Of a stretch of DNA of 64,000 nt, positions 28,116-39,612 are shown one piece after another (the stretch's first letter is position 1; every line of letters begins with the position of its first letter). The notes beneath the pieces are model-generated. The model saw only the letters and a list, made by a program, of their open reading frames with translations, was not told where the DNA came from and did no database searches. Location: assembly GCF_037325665.1 (NCBI RefSeq), contig NC_090255.1, forward strand, positions 22,012,827 through 22,076,826, written 5' to 3'. Position numbers and translations under genes: made by a program. This DNA comes from Littorina saxatilis. Taxonomy: Eukaryota; Mollusca; Gastropoda; Littorinimorpha; Littorinidae.

Positions 28116-28589
28116 CCGTCGCACATTCCGCCATTCCGTCTCAGAAAAGTCACATTACTCTTCCCTTTCTGCTCGTAGCAAACCTGCCACGCGACCGCTC
28201 ACTGGACACGTCTGTTCTGTTCGAAGCACCAGCGAAAAGTAAATGCCCCAACCCACAACATCCCGCGTGCCTACGTCACAAGGTTAAAACAAATTCAACT
28301 CAGAGGGGTGTCGGGTACCGAAAAGCAATCATTTTACCTATGCAAATTAAAGGATCGGCTCTTCCGCCAGACCATTTCAATACAGACAAAACACAGTCTC
28401 GGAAACCTTAATGGATCCCCGATAGTACAGGTTTAAATCCTCGATAGCACAGAGGTACCACGAGTTCACGAGTTCAAACGGATGCGCAAAAGTACATGTG
28501 TACGGTAAATGTCGTCGGTCACAAGCTCACTGTATATTAATGCTCTTGCTTTAAAAAAAAAAGTTGAAGAAAATGACAATGTTCCTCTT
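28116..28589. other. no gene seen
   Basis: Unassigned sequence. A CGAGTTCACGAGTTCA direct repeat is at about 28460. Confidence 0.35.
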
Positions 28590-29045
28590 TATTACCCGAA
28601 CTTGACCCTACTGTAACTTTGAAATCTGAAGAGAGTCTACCAGACTTTGGTCACGTCGGGAGGTCACCAATTTCTAGAAGAGAATGAAATTTCAAAGCTC
28701 TAGCTTCCAAAATATGAAAGATATTGATTATTTTCATATTTTGACCCGAACATGACTCTGTTGTGATCTTGGAATTTGACGAAAGTCATTCTGACTTACT
28801 CGCAAAAAAAACCTAAAAAAAAAGTGTGTACAGTTTCAAAGCTCTAGCTTAAAATAAATGTTCAAGAAATTGATACATTTCCATTTTATTAACCGAACAT
28901 GACCCCGATGTGATCTGAAATTTAACGAAGATCAACCAGACTTGGGTCAAGTCGGGAGGTCACAAAACCCCCGAATTGTGTAAAGTTTCAAAGCTCTAGC
29001 TTGCAAAACGTCAGAGAAAAACATCCACGTTAAAGGTGTTGGTTT
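28590..29045 (+). repeat. diverged tandem repeat, ~150-165-bp period
   Basis: TTTCAAAGCTCTAGCTT occurs three times (near 28693, 28831 and 28987), each followed by ACCCGAACTTGACCC-like sequence and GTCGGGAGGTCAC. Confidence 0.7.
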
Positions 29046-29049
29046 TTTT

Positions 29050-29592
29050 GAGTCACTTGAGAAAAAGTGACTCTATGTAATCGGTCAGTGTTAGTCTGTC
29101 CGGCCGGCCGGCCGTCCGTAGACACCACCTTAACGTTGGACTTTTCTCGGAAACTATCAAAGCGATCGGGCTCATATTTTGTTTAGTCGTGACCTCCAAT
29201 GACCTCTACACTTTAACGATGGTTTCGTTGACCTTTGACCTTTTTCAAGGTCACAGGTCAGCGTCAAAGGAAAAATTCGACATTTTATATCTTTGACAAA
29301 GTTCATCGGATGTGATTGAAACTTTGTAGGATTATTCTTTACATCAAAGTATTTACATCTGTAGCCTTTTACGAACGTTATCAGAAAAACAAGGGAGATA
29401 ACTAGCCTTTTCTGTTCGGCAACACACAACTTAACGTTGGGCTTTTCTCGGAAACTATAAAAGTGACCGGGCTCAAATTTTATGTGAACGTGACTCATTG
29501 TGTTGTGAATAGCAATTTCTTCCTGTCCATCTGATGCCTCATATAATATTCAGAACTGCGAAAGTGACTCGATCGAGCGTTTGCTCTTCTTG
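29050..29592 (+). repeat. hairpin-headed repeat, type 2, copy 2
   Basis: Nearly identical to 24690-25227, with the complete head hairpin GAGTCACT..AGTGACTC. Confidence 0.88.
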
Positions 29593-30400
29593 TTTTTAAA
29601 TGGGCCATGCATTATTGCAACTGTAGTTAACAAATTGCAAGGGGCGCAATGACCCTTGCGAAAACCAGTCTTAATTTCACTTAGCATATTATTATCTTCT
29701 ATCCAGGATTTTAACCTTCGCCCAGATTAATGAATTGATTCCGGCAGAAATACAAGCCGATTTTTTTTCTCAGTGATAATTAAACAGATAAGAACGCATG
29801 CGCTGGGTTGATGACAGCCATTAATTTCCTGCTGATCATTGTCTCGGCTAAGCTGGTGGTGGATATTAGCTTGTCCGAAAAGCAGTCTTGATTTCACTAG
29901 GCATATTATTATCTTCTATGCAGGATTTTAACCTTTTTTTCTAAACGTGAAGAGGAAAAAAATCGAACCCCCAAAATTCAGGATTGAAGACCAACGTCCT
30001 TGTCGCTACTCACGCTAGGCTGTTGCGAATGTCACGAAAAAAAGGTTTCAATGACACATGGTTCACAACATTTTTGCTGTGAATCCAATTTTTATTTAAA
30101 TATTTCTGTTAGTGTCAAAATAGAATTCAACAAGGGCCTGTTTTGATTTTAGCCTCTGGGCAACATCCAGTAACAGTGACAAATCCCATGAGATCTCTTG
30201 AAACAGTAAAATAATCAATAACACCTCAACTACATGCACATCTCCTACCCATCCCTTTTCTTTTATTCATCTTCTTTCCCTCCTTCCTTCCTTTACTGTC
30301 TTTCTTTATAATCATTATGCAACGTTCATTACGTTATTAATAGATTTGGTTTATTTAGACAAATTTTTCACCCGTTACCGCCTTATGTTGTACTGTCATG
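29593..30400. repeat. spacer with a 218-bp local duplication
   Basis: TTTCACTTAGCATATTATTATC and CCAGGATTTTAACCTT near 29670-29715 recur near 29890-29935. The rest is AT-rich, with no gene seen. Confidence 0.5.
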
Positions 30401-30655
30401 CAGGAACACCACTATAAGCTTCTAGCTTGTTGCTGTTTCTGTGAACTTTGTATACATGTCATGATTGTAACCCTTGTTAAAATACACTTATGTTTAAACC
30501 AACTACATGCACACATATTGACGAAATTACCGCTGTTTTCACCGAATGCACTATTCAAAATAATATCGCAAATGTTGTTGTTTTGTTGTTGTAGTTGTTT
30601 GTTGGTTGTTTGAACTTCATTCACCTTTCTATCATTAGAAAATCGCGTGTTACTT
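30401..30655. other. no gene seen
   Basis: Unassigned sequence leading into the GA-rich tract. Confidence 0.3.
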
Positions 30656-30925
30656 TGCTAAGAGAGAGAGAAGGGGGGGGGGGGGGAGCAGATACACAAA
30701 CAGAGAGACAGGCAGACAGAGAGACAGTGAGAGAGAACAAGAACGAGAACAAGAACATTTCTTTATTTAACGATGGTAATAGAGTAAGCAGTGATCTGCT
30801 TTAGACAGTGTGAGAGAGACAGTGAGAGAGAGAGAGGCAGTGAGAGAGAGACAGTGAGAGAGACAGTGAGAGAGACAGTGAGAGAGAGACAGAGACAGAG
30901 AGAGAGAGAGAGAGAAACCGCAGAC
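30656..30925 (+). repeat. GA/CAGAGA microsatellite tract
   Basis: A GAGAGA run, a G run of about 14, and imperfect (GAGAGACAGT)n units alternate with non-repetitive sequence. Confidence 0.9.
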
Positions 30926-31325
30926 GGACAAACAAACAGATGCAGACAAACTTGAGCGAACAGCAACATGTCCAAGTTTATGCAATCGTTTAAAGAGAGA
31001 GTGCCTATAATGGCGTTTCCCTGCACAAACCCTCACATGACAGACATAAACATTGGAAGTAATACGTGTCACTTTTTTTATACATATTTTTTTTCGATAA
31101 CTTTTTTTCCCCATGGTTCTGACATAATTTTTCAGCAAAATCTAACCCGTGGGGTTATTGAAAAAAAAGCAAAAATGTAGACGAGGACCTTTAAATCAAC
31201 AGGGAATCTTTATGCTGACGACGATCTTTCATTTTGGTATTTCTTTCGACTAGCTTTATTCAAAATGGCTGCACCAAGTTTTGCTTGTAAAGCAGAAGTA
31301 AATAAAACGCATCCTTTAAGTTCCT
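30926..31325. other. no gene seen
   Basis: AT-rich spacer between two microsatellites. Confidence 0.35.
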
Positions 31326-31346
31326 TCCGTAACACACACACACACA

Positions 31347-31413
<67 letters not shown>

Positions 31414-31594
31414 ACACACACACACACACACACAGACACACACACACAAACACACACACACAGAGACACACACACAGACACACACACACAGACACACACA
31501 CACAGACACACACACACAGACACAGACACACACACACAGACACACACAGAGACACACACACACACAGACACACACACAGACACACACACACACA

Positions 31595-31634
<40 letters not shown>

Positions 31635-31648
31635 TACACACACACACA

Positions 31649-31689
<41 letters not shown>

Positions 31690-31725
31690 ACAGACACACA
31701 CACACACCCACACACACAGACATAC
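31326..31725 (+). repeat. (CA)n tract of ~400 bp with CAGA interruptions
   Basis: Nearly pure CA repeat, broken at irregular intervals by GACA. All long ORFs over it are Thr-His or Cys-Val artefacts. Confidence 0.97.
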
Positions 31726-31984
31726 ACCATCACATCGTCTTGATCCCCGGTCTATGTGAAAATATAATTGACAAAATATTATAACAAGTAAATTATACAC
31801 ACACAAAAAGCTCAGATTATATCAGAAGAACTTCTCTGAATTTTACAACGCTTCAGTTCACGATTATACCTTGTTGTTGACAAGAAACAAGAAATTCCTC
31901 CGAGGTAGGAAAAACACCCCCGTCCTTACCATTCTCACTGCCACCAACTGAGAAGGTTATTTCCCTTTGACCATTAATATGTCC
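31726..31984. other. no gene seen
   Basis: Unassigned spacer. Confidence 0.3.
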
Positions 31985-32215
31985 CTCTATAAGTCCTTGT
32001 AGAATCTTAATCCACCAATAACTCCCTGACCGTGTGTTTGACCGGTCCCAATTTTTGTAAGGACCGTCTCAGGAATGTATGGAACCTGTTCACCAAGTTT
32101 GGTGACGATCGGTCCGTTCATTCTTGAGATCTGTATGCGAACACAAACAAACAAACAAACACATCGACCGAATCCTATACACACCCCTATACCGGGGGTG
32201 TAAAAAAGACATTGC
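31985..32215 (+). repeat. possible 3' end of an RTE-like LINE
   Basis: TTCACCAAGTTTGGTGACG, ATCGGTCCGTTCATTC and GAGATCTGTATGCGAACAC, followed by a (CAAA)n tail, resemble the 3' ends of RTE-type elements. No coding sequence remains. Confidence 0.3.
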
Positions 32216-32246
32216 AAACGATTACGGGTTGTCCTCTATAACTGGC

Positions 32247-32501
32247 TCAGGCAAACATAATATGCCTATTAACATCATGGTGGTAACAGATGCACGTGAA
32301 TAAAGCAAAAGGAAGATCACTCGTCCCGTCGAACTCTGAACAAGAAGAAGGTCCCTCGTCTATTTTGAAATGGTCGAGGTCTTTGCCATCAAGAAACATT
32401 TTCTGACTTTTGAGATGTGGCTTCTTCCGCTTGTTGTCGTTGAAAATGTCTTCTTCTTCTTCTTCCGGTTGGTAGCCAGTCCATGGGACCATTATTGCCA
32501 C
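32247..32501 (-). CDS. unassigned ORF of 84 codons
   Basis: An acidic EEEEED run and an NDNKRKKPHLKSQ basic patch give it a protein-like look, but the Glu run comes from a GAA microsatellite and no domain is recognised. It may be a host exon or chance. Confidence 0.12.
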   Translation of the reverse strand: MAIMVPWTGYQPEEEEEDIFNDNKRKKPHLKSQKMFLDGKDLDHFKIDEGPSSCSEFDGTSDLPFALFTCICYHHDVNRHIMFA

Positions 32502-32509
32502 TTTAGGGA

Positions 32510-33705
32510 CGGAGAGAGGTCAAGCTAGCGACGACAAAAAAACGTCATCTTGTGTCTAATATCAGATGATGAAATTATTATCGAATGTTCTCAGCGACAC
32601 CGGTGTGCAATAAGGGATATATGTTATTACCACGGCCCCAGCCCTCTCATTCCATAAAAGATGCGTCCATGTTTGCGGAGTGAACTCTCAGGAGAACTCT
32701 TTTGTTAGGGAGGCGCCAGTAGTCTCACTTCCGCCGGGGAGACGACGGTCTGAAAAAGGCGAGGACACGTGCTTCCTAGTGCAGAATTTCGTCCCTCATT
32801 TGCTGTAGTGTTGCTGGGACTGAAGACCAAAAGATCAAATGACCAGACAAAATTGTCGTGTCACCAGACTAGTGCATTACTTTCTGGCTTCTTGAAAGCT
32901 GGGATTCGAGATGAGAGACTGTACTGAGAAAAAGAGAAGTGATTGTTGTGGATGAAAATAGACGAAGTTCGGAAATAACTCTCGTCGGTTTTGTTATGGC
33001 TTGTAGACGAGTTGCCGCTGTGGAAGTTGAGGCAAACTTTGACCTAGATCCTATATTTCGCTCAGTTGGGGTTACCAGTGGAGACACGCCGTTGTCGCTG
33101 CAGTGTTTTACTAAAAACTGCACTGTTTACATTTCGGTCTATCACAGTTAAATGAGGATGGTTCTAAAAAGCTCATATATTTTCACACTTCTTCGTCCGA
33201 ATCTTTAAAAAAAAAATCTTGATCTCCCTTAAAAAGTGAAACTTGTCCAGGCGGGCCCAAATAATACCTTCCGAGTATCTGCACTGTAGTGTTCGTCATG
33301 CATCATGAAGTTTTTTTAGTCTCACAAACATAACTTTCTCTCCCCGTACCATTTGTTGCTTATCAACTTGGGTATTGAAGAACTGCACCAGCAATAGGAA
33401 TAAGATTAAGGACAGTTAGCAGTACTTTCAACCAAAATGTACTTGAAAAAGTGTTTTTTTCTAAAACAAAAATTTTTAAAAATTAAAATAAATTAATAAA
33501 TGCACCATTCAATACAAACTTAAATACACAGACAAATGAATAAATAAATACTTAATAGATAAATAGGTAAATAAATAAATACATAAATTAATAAAAATTG
33601 CGCTTGTGTAATTGTATTCGCCCACGTTTCTCGATTGATGACGTTTTTTTGAGTTTGTCGATTAAATGTCGGTGAACTTTCATCGTCTATCCTTATCTGA
33701 TGCTG
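32510..33705. other. no gene supported
   Basis: A GC-richer stretch near 32690-33150 has ORFs of 70-84 codons on both strands without a motif. 33470-33600 is an AT-rich run of AAATA-type units. Confidence 0.35.
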
Positions 33706-33709
33706 TTGA

Positions 33710-33745
33710 CCCGTGATTTGTAATAATTGTTTTACAAATCACGGG
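33710..33745. repeat. perfect hairpin
   Basis: CCCGTGATTTGTAA and TTTACAAATCACGGG pair around a short AT loop. A further partial copy, TTTTTACAAATCACG, follows at 33772-33784. It could be the end of a foldback element. Confidence 0.7.
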
Positions 33746-34258
33746 GCGCGCCCCGAGATATGTAAAACATTTTTACAAATCACGTCACGAACATCAAGGA
33801 CAGACAGTAGCTGCTTAGCACGTCTGTGGCACCAGGAACGGGAACTAATACCTGACCACTATGTGCGTCATCTGACCGAAAATAACGTCTTTTCTTTGCT
33901 TGAAATTAATAAGATGAGCTACGTGACGCGCATGTGCAATCATGAGGTCGACCAGCTCATTGGTATTTATTGTACAAATAGCCCAATCAATTTTCTACCT
34001 AATCATTGCAATATCACGAATGTGCGCTGCCCACAGGATGTACCGCAATTTATTTCCAGGAACAAGTGCCGAACACGACGCTGTTTGAACGGAAACATCC
34101 GGCGCACGAACGATATTAGCCGGAATCAGTTGACACACCGTGATTTGGCTAAGAGCAAGGGAAAACACACATGTTCTGTTCTTTATATTACAGTTTATAA
34201 TTCCCCGCTCTGCTTCTTTACATCTGTAAACTACAAGGGGTGTTTAGCTTTTAGGTAA
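33713..34258 (+). CDS. unassigned 181-codon ORF
   Basis: The ORF opens inside the hairpin and is rich in Cys, Asn and Arg with no recognised domain. Its length is somewhat above chance for this composition, but there is no second copy or splice context to support it. Confidence 0.15.
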   Translation: MICNNCFTNHGARPEICKTFLQITSRTSRTDSSCLARLWHQERELIPDHYVRHLTENNVFSLLEINKMSYVTRMCNHEVDQLIGIYCTNSPINFLPNHCNITNVRCPQDVPQFISRNKCRTRRCLNGNIRRTNDISRNQLTHRDLAKSKGKHTCSVLYITVYNSPLCFFTSVNYKGCLAFR

Positions 34259-34756
34259 ACACCCAGCAACCAAACAAATAACCACCCAGCAACAAGCCCA
34301 AAACCTCGATAGCTCATGGGTTGAGACGCCTCTATTGCTGTACTTGATTTTAGTAAAAATATTAATACATACTGTACTTAAGTGTATTTCACTCAAAACG
34401 TCTCGCTGTGGAGGCGTCCGAATGGACGTGGCTTCTTCTGGAACCTCATCTTTTCCAAAGCCTTGTGCAATCTTTGACGTCAAAGCAAAGACACGTCACT
34501 CTAGAAAGTGTAGCATGACGTGAAAGTTCTAAAACTTCTACCAGGAGAAACAGCATAAGCGTAAAAGGGTTTCCATAATGACGTTTGTCTCGGTGACTCT
34601 GTCATCATAAATAGTAGAAAAGCAGGTCCCTGTCAAACTTGTTGACATGACCTCATTTACATGATATACACACGTGTGGTTTGAACGATATTATCTCATG
34701 AGTGGTCTCACTCACGTATGTAGAATAAACGTAAGAGTACAGTATGTAGGATAAAC
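34259..34756. other. no gene seen
   Basis: Contains several TGACGT-type motifs (for example near 34475 and 34515) and no recognised element. Confidence 0.35.
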
Positions 34757-35209
34757 AGAATACTACATGGCTTGCTGTGTCGTCGGTTGGCCTAGTGGTA
34801 AGGCGTCCGCCCCGTGATCGGGAGGTCGTGGGTTCGAACCCCGGCCGGGTCATACCTAAGACTTTAAAATTTGCAATCTAGTGGCTGCTCCGCCTGGCGT
34901 CTGGCATTATGGGGTTAGTGCTAGGACTGGTTGGTCCGGTGTCAGAATAATGTGACTGGGTGAGACATGAAGCCTGTGCTGCGACTTCTGTCTTGTGTGT
35001 GGCGCACGTTATATGTCAAAGCAGCACCGCCCTGATATGGCCCTTCGTGGTCGGCTGGGCGTTAAGCAAACAAACAAACAAACAAACAAATTGCTGTGTC
35101 GTACCAGATTTACACTTGTTGCTTTTTTAAATAGTGAACAGCTCGCTTTCGCTCTCAGTTCAATATTAACAAAATAGCTCGTACGACACAGCAAGCCATG
35201 TAGTATTCT
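34757..35209. mobile_element. small MITE split by SINE-1
   Basis: AGAATACTACATGGCTTGCT (34757-) and its exact inverse AGCAAGCCATGTAGTATTCT (to 35209) enclose about 134 bp of host element plus a SINE-1. Inverted arms continue through GTGTCGTAC. Confidence 0.8.
34784..35090 (+). mobile_element. SINE-1, full length
   Basis: Flanked by TTGCTGTGTCGT at 34772-34783 and 35091-35102. Head: A box TTGGCCTAGTGGTAAGG, B box GGTTCGAACCC. Body: CTCCGCCTGGCGTCTGGC and ACTGGTTGGTCCGGTGTC. 3' module: CCTGATATGGCCCTTCGTGG and CTGGGCGTTAAGC, then (AAAC)n. Confidence 0.93.
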
Positions 35210-35984
35210 CTATGTTGTTTGTTGGACTCAATGCTACGTCTACTTACATCCCATACAGGGCCCCAAGAAGTGCGTTCACAATGCGCACTTTTAGTTACGC
35301 TGCGCTTGAAAGTAGTTCGATCATTCCACTGCATATTTCTCAGCTTCTATTCTAATCTGTGCATAAACCACAATCTGGAGAAACAGCCCATCTCTCAAAC
35401 ATGACGTATTTTGAAAAAGAAATGCAAGTTGTTTTCGAAAATGTGACGTCACCAATGCCAAGGTCGCTCTCTTCAGTGAAATAGTCTGATTCGCTGACGT
35501 TCACATCTGATGAAAGTATGTGGTGAACCTGGTGTAAAGTAAAGAGAAACGATCTTGCAACACATAGGGATAAGGATACAGAAAGTAAGTGGCTGATTAG
35601 AAATTATCTTAATCTCACGACACAAGTACAATCTGCACCTTGTTCGATGCAGACGATAGAACTTAAGTGTTGTGTGTACTATATCAGTTTTAAACGAGCA
35701 TAATGTAAGAAATATCCTTTTCTCCAAGACCATGACAACGAATACAGCTGGCGTAGGAACATTCTAGTGTGGTGGGACTGGACATTTTGGTTAGAACTGG
35801 TAAAAAAAATCCCCTTTCGTTTGGGGTCCATTTTTATTTCTACACGTTGGTCATTGAAGATTCATGCGCAGCTAAAAATAAAATGTAAAGTGATTTTTGC
35901 CGACTTTTGTGTGCATTCTCAGTTGGTTTAGCTCTCCAAAATGCATGCTCAGAAAGTTACAGCATGGTTTCCCCAATTTTTCCA
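35210..35984. other. no gene supported
   Basis: Unassigned sequence with a CRE-like TGACGTCA near 35444. No exon or element can be defined. Confidence 0.35.
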
Positions 35985-36800
35985 AAGCTTTATACCACCT
36001 TTTACCTTGTATTGAAATTAAAAATGACGCGTTTGACCATAAATTATAAGGAACATAAATTGCAGTCAAATAGTTTACTAAAAAGCTTTATATCGCCTTT
36101 TTCCTTATGTGGAAATTAAAATGACGCGTTTGACCATATACGGAACACAAATTGCAGTCAAAGAGTTTACTAAAAAGCTTTATATTACCTTTTACCTCAT
36201 ATGGAAAATAAAAATGACGTGTTTGACCATATATATAAGGAACATAAATTGCAGTCAAAGAGTTTACTAAAAAGCTTTATATCGCCTTTTTCCTTATATG
36301 GAAATTGAAAATGACGCGTTTGACCATATATATGTTAAGTCCTTTGTACTGGAAACTTGCATTCTCCCAGTAAGGTAATATATTGTACTACGTTGCAAGC
36401 CCCTGGAGAAAATTTTGATTAGTGCTTTTGTGAACAAGAAACAATTGACAAGTGGCTCTATCCCATCCCCCCCCCCCCCCCCTCTTCCCCCGTCGCGATA
36501 TAACCTTCGTGGTTGAAAACGACGTAAAACACCAAATAAAGAAAGAAAGAAAGTTTGACCATATACGGAACAAAAATTGCTGTCAAAGAATAAAAAGCTT
36601 AATATTACCTTTTACCTCGTGTGGAAAATAAAAATGACGTGTTTGACCATATATATAAGGAACATAAATTGCAGTCAAAGAGTTTACTTAAAAGCTTTAT
36701 ATTACCTTTTACCTTATATGGAAAATAAATAGGACGCGTTTGACCATAATTATAAGAAACATAAATTGCAGTCAAAGAGTGTACTCCAAGCTTATACAAA
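35985..36800 (+). repeat. ~95-bp minisatellite interrupted by a SINE-2
   Basis: Units share TTGCAGTCAAAGAGTTTAC, AAAAGCTTTATAT and ATGACGCGTTTGACCATATA. About four units lie left of the SINE and about three right of it. Confidence 0.85.
36331..36552 (+). mobile_element. SINE-2, 5'-truncated, inside the minisatellite
   Basis: GTTTGACCATATA flanks it at 36318-36330 and 36553-36565. It starts at GTTAAGTCCTTTGTACTGG, carries a run of 16 C, and ends (GAAA)n. Confidence 0.9.
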
Positions 36801-36825
36801 CAGTGACGTCCACACATGAGTACTT

Positions 36826-37083
36826 TCTTTATTTATTTATTTATTTGGTGTTTAACTTCGTTTTCAACCGTTCAAGGTTATATCGCGACGGGGAAAAGGG
36901 GGGGGGGGGGTTATGGGATAGAGCCACTTGTTAATTGTTTCTTGTTCACAAAAGCACTAATAAAAAATTGCTCCAGGGGCTTGCAACGTAGTACAATATA
37001 TGACCTTACTGGGAGAATGCAAGTTTCCAGTACAAAGGACTTAACATTTCTTACATGCTGCTTGACTAAAATCTTTACAAACA
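36826..37083 (-). mobile_element. SINE-2, partial
   Basis: Minus-strand copy lacking the 5' part beyond TCTTTACAAA, with a GGGGGGGGGG run. It abuts the next repeat directly. Confidence 0.85.
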
Positions 37084-37405
37084 AGAAGAGCAAACGCTCG
37101 ATCGAGTCACTTTCGCAGTTCTGAATATTATATGAGGCATCAGATGGACAGGAAGAAATTGCTATTCACAACACAATGAGTCACGTTCACATAAAATTTG
37201 AGCCCGGTCACTTTTATAGTTTCCGAGAAAAGCCCAACGTTAAGTTGTGTGTTGCCGAACAGAAAAGGCTAGTTATCTCCCTTGTTTTTCTGATAACGTT
37301 CGTAAAAGGCTACAGATGTAAATACTTTGATGTAAAGAATAATCCTACAAAGTTTCAATCACATCCGATGAACTTTGTCAAAGATATAAAATGTAAAATG
37401 TAAAA
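37081..37405 (-). repeat. hairpin-headed repeat, type 2, 3' part
   Basis: Inverse of 24905-25227, starting at ACAAGAAGAGCAAACGCTCG. The head hairpin is absent. Confidence 0.85.
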
Positions 37406-37407
37406 TG

Positions 37408-38190
37408 ACACGTATTATATCCCCATCGTTTTTTCGTTCACATTTGCCCAACATGTTAATTTGCTGAGTGGGGTTAATGTCGTCTGCTAGGTTACCTAGC
37501 TGGGCAATCGAACCACTGCAGTCTGCACTGAGTCTGCACGCATGAGGCAGGCTGGTAATAAGTCTTATATATGGTAAGAACGTTCTGAACCTTACACGTT
37601 TTCGATTACGAGTGTTCTTGCCTTGAAATAATAATTCGGAAACCATTCATTTACTGAACTGATGTAGTCGTATTTCTGTGTAGTCTGCTACAGAGTCGAT
37701 CGAGTCAGTCTTCCAAACTGGTCTAGCTGGTACGTTATCGGAATAACACTTGTGTTTTCTGTTAGCCGCTGGGAATTGTATACTAACTCATCATTTGGTA
37801 ATGTGGATGATAAGCTACATGCCACTAACACGGCATATGAGAAGAATCTATGCAAGTCGGCAAAAATTAGATGAAACACAGCGGCTTCTATTTTTAGATC
37901 ACTGGCACTGGCACAGGCACATGCAATCTGTCAGAAAAAAACCCACTTCTGCTTTAATTGAGAAGCAGGGAATTTATGGTCATTTGGTATTGTGGAGAAT
38001 ATAAGCTACATGTCATTAATTAATTCTGAGGATGAGAGCACAGTCTCGCTTAGGCCGGCAAAGGGCGGAAGAATACGCTCTGTGGAAAAGTTAGCGCACT
38101 CCAAGAGTGCGCTAACAGTTTTAGCGCATCGCCATTAGCTAATCAACTGGTTCACATCAGTCATGTGACACCAGTACTTACTGACAATTA
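37408..38190 (+). repeat. direct duplication, copy 1
   Basis: Matches 38806-39572 from CGTATTATATCCCCATCG to CCAGTACTTACTGACAATTA with scattered small indels. It includes an 11-bp stem hairpin (GTTAGCGCACT..AGTGCGCTAAC). No coding sequence is seen. Confidence 0.85.
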
Positions 38191-38201
38191 TTATTATTTA
38201 A

Positions 38202-38348
38202 GTTATTGAGACATCCCAGTGCACTAAGGGATTTATAGAGCAAATCGAGAAAATTCATTATTGAACGAAGCGCATAGCGCTGAGTTCAATAATTATTTTC
38301 GAGATTTGCTCTATAAATCCCTTAGTGCACTGGGATTGTTTCAATAAC
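38202..38348. mobile_element. 147-bp foldback element
   Basis: GTTATTGAGACATCCCAGTG pairs with CACTGGGATTGTTTCAATAA, and the complementarity continues almost to the centre. A nearly complete palindrome of this size is typical of foldback MITEs. Confidence 0.85.
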
Positions 38349-38805
38349 GATATTGTCAGTACCGCCACAGAAAAAAGAAGATTCCAAACGCACACTTTGC
38401 TACGCGCATTTGAATAGGCATAACTGTGTGGTCAGGTCGTGTACAGTAAGATCTACTTTTGTGTGGGCCGGTGTCTCAAGTGTGTCGTGCTTTCGTCACA
38501 CGCATTTTAATTTCTGTTGGTAAATTCCAGTGTAGCGTTATAGCTGAACAGTGATGATCTTTCAGAGAGACCTCATTTGAACTCGGAGAAAGGACTGTGC
38601 TCTTCATTTTTCGCGATTCGAAACCTTCAGTCGAGCGTCGATGGATTGACTGTGCGGAGTGACTCCCCTTGAATTGACTTACCCCACGAAGGACTCGACA
38701 GTTCGCACATTTTCAAAATAAATGTGGCATATATCTCGTGTTGTATCTTCACTCATCGGGGAGTCTGATACTAAATATGAACGGTAAGAATGCTCTGAAC
38801 CCTAC
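38349..38805. other. spacer between the duplicated copies
   Basis: No gene seen. AAAATAAATGTGGC near 38716 has a polyadenylation-like signal, and GGTAAGAATGCTCTGAACC (38783) recurs in both duplicated copies. Confidence 0.3.
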
Positions 38806-39572
38806 ACGTATTATATCCCCATCGTTTTTTCGTTCACATTTGCCCAACATGTTAATTTGCTGAGCGGGGTTTATGTCGTCTGCTACTGCTAGGCTAGAAC
38901 AATCGAACCACTGCAGTCTGCACTGTCACTGAGTCTGCACGAATAAGGCAGAATTATATGGTAAGAACGTTCTGAACCCTACACGTTTTCGATTACGATT
39001 GTTCTTGCCTTGAAATAATAATTCGGAAACCATTCATTTACTGAACTGATGCAGTCGTATTTCAGTCAGTGTAGTCTGCTAGAGTCGATCGAATCAGTCT
39101 TCCAAATGCTGTGTACGTTATCAGAATAACACTTGTGTTTTCTGTTAGCCGCTGGGAATTGTATACTAACTCATCATTTGGTAATGTGGATGATAAGTTA
39201 CATGCCACTAACACGGCATATTATGAGAAGAATCTATGCAAGTCAGCAAAAATGAGATGAAATACAGCGGCTTCTATTTTTAGATGAGTCCCACTGTGGC
39301 ACAGGCACATGCAATCTGTCAGAAAAAAAACCCCACTTCTGCTTTAATTGAGAAGCAGGGAATTTATGGTCATTTGGTATTGTGGAGAATATAAGCTACA
39401 TGTCATTAATTAATTCTGAGGATGAGAGTACAGTCTCGCTTTGGCAAAGGGCGTAAGAATACGCTCTGTGGAAAAGTTAGCGCACTCCAAGAGTGCGCTA
39501 ACAGATTTAAGCGCATCGCCATTAGCCAATCAACTGGTTCACATCAGTCATGTGACACCAGTACTTACTGAC
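38806..39572 (+). repeat. direct duplication, copy 2
   Basis: Second copy of 37408-38190, also with the GTTAGCGCACT hairpin (39475-39501). It ends in a (TTA)n expansion of about 14 units at 39570-39612, where copy 1 has only about three. Confidence 0.85.
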
Positions 39573-39573
39573 A

Positions 39574-39612
<39 letters not shown>

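Noticed and set aside
31260-31760. ORFs of 135-198 codons made of Thr-His or Cys-Val repeats on both strands
   Set aside because: They are translations of the (CA)n tract; every frame is open for trivial reasons.
38349-38805. LTR between the duplicated copies at 37-39 kb
   Set aside because: An AATAAA-like signal is present, but there are no TG..CA ends and no target duplication.
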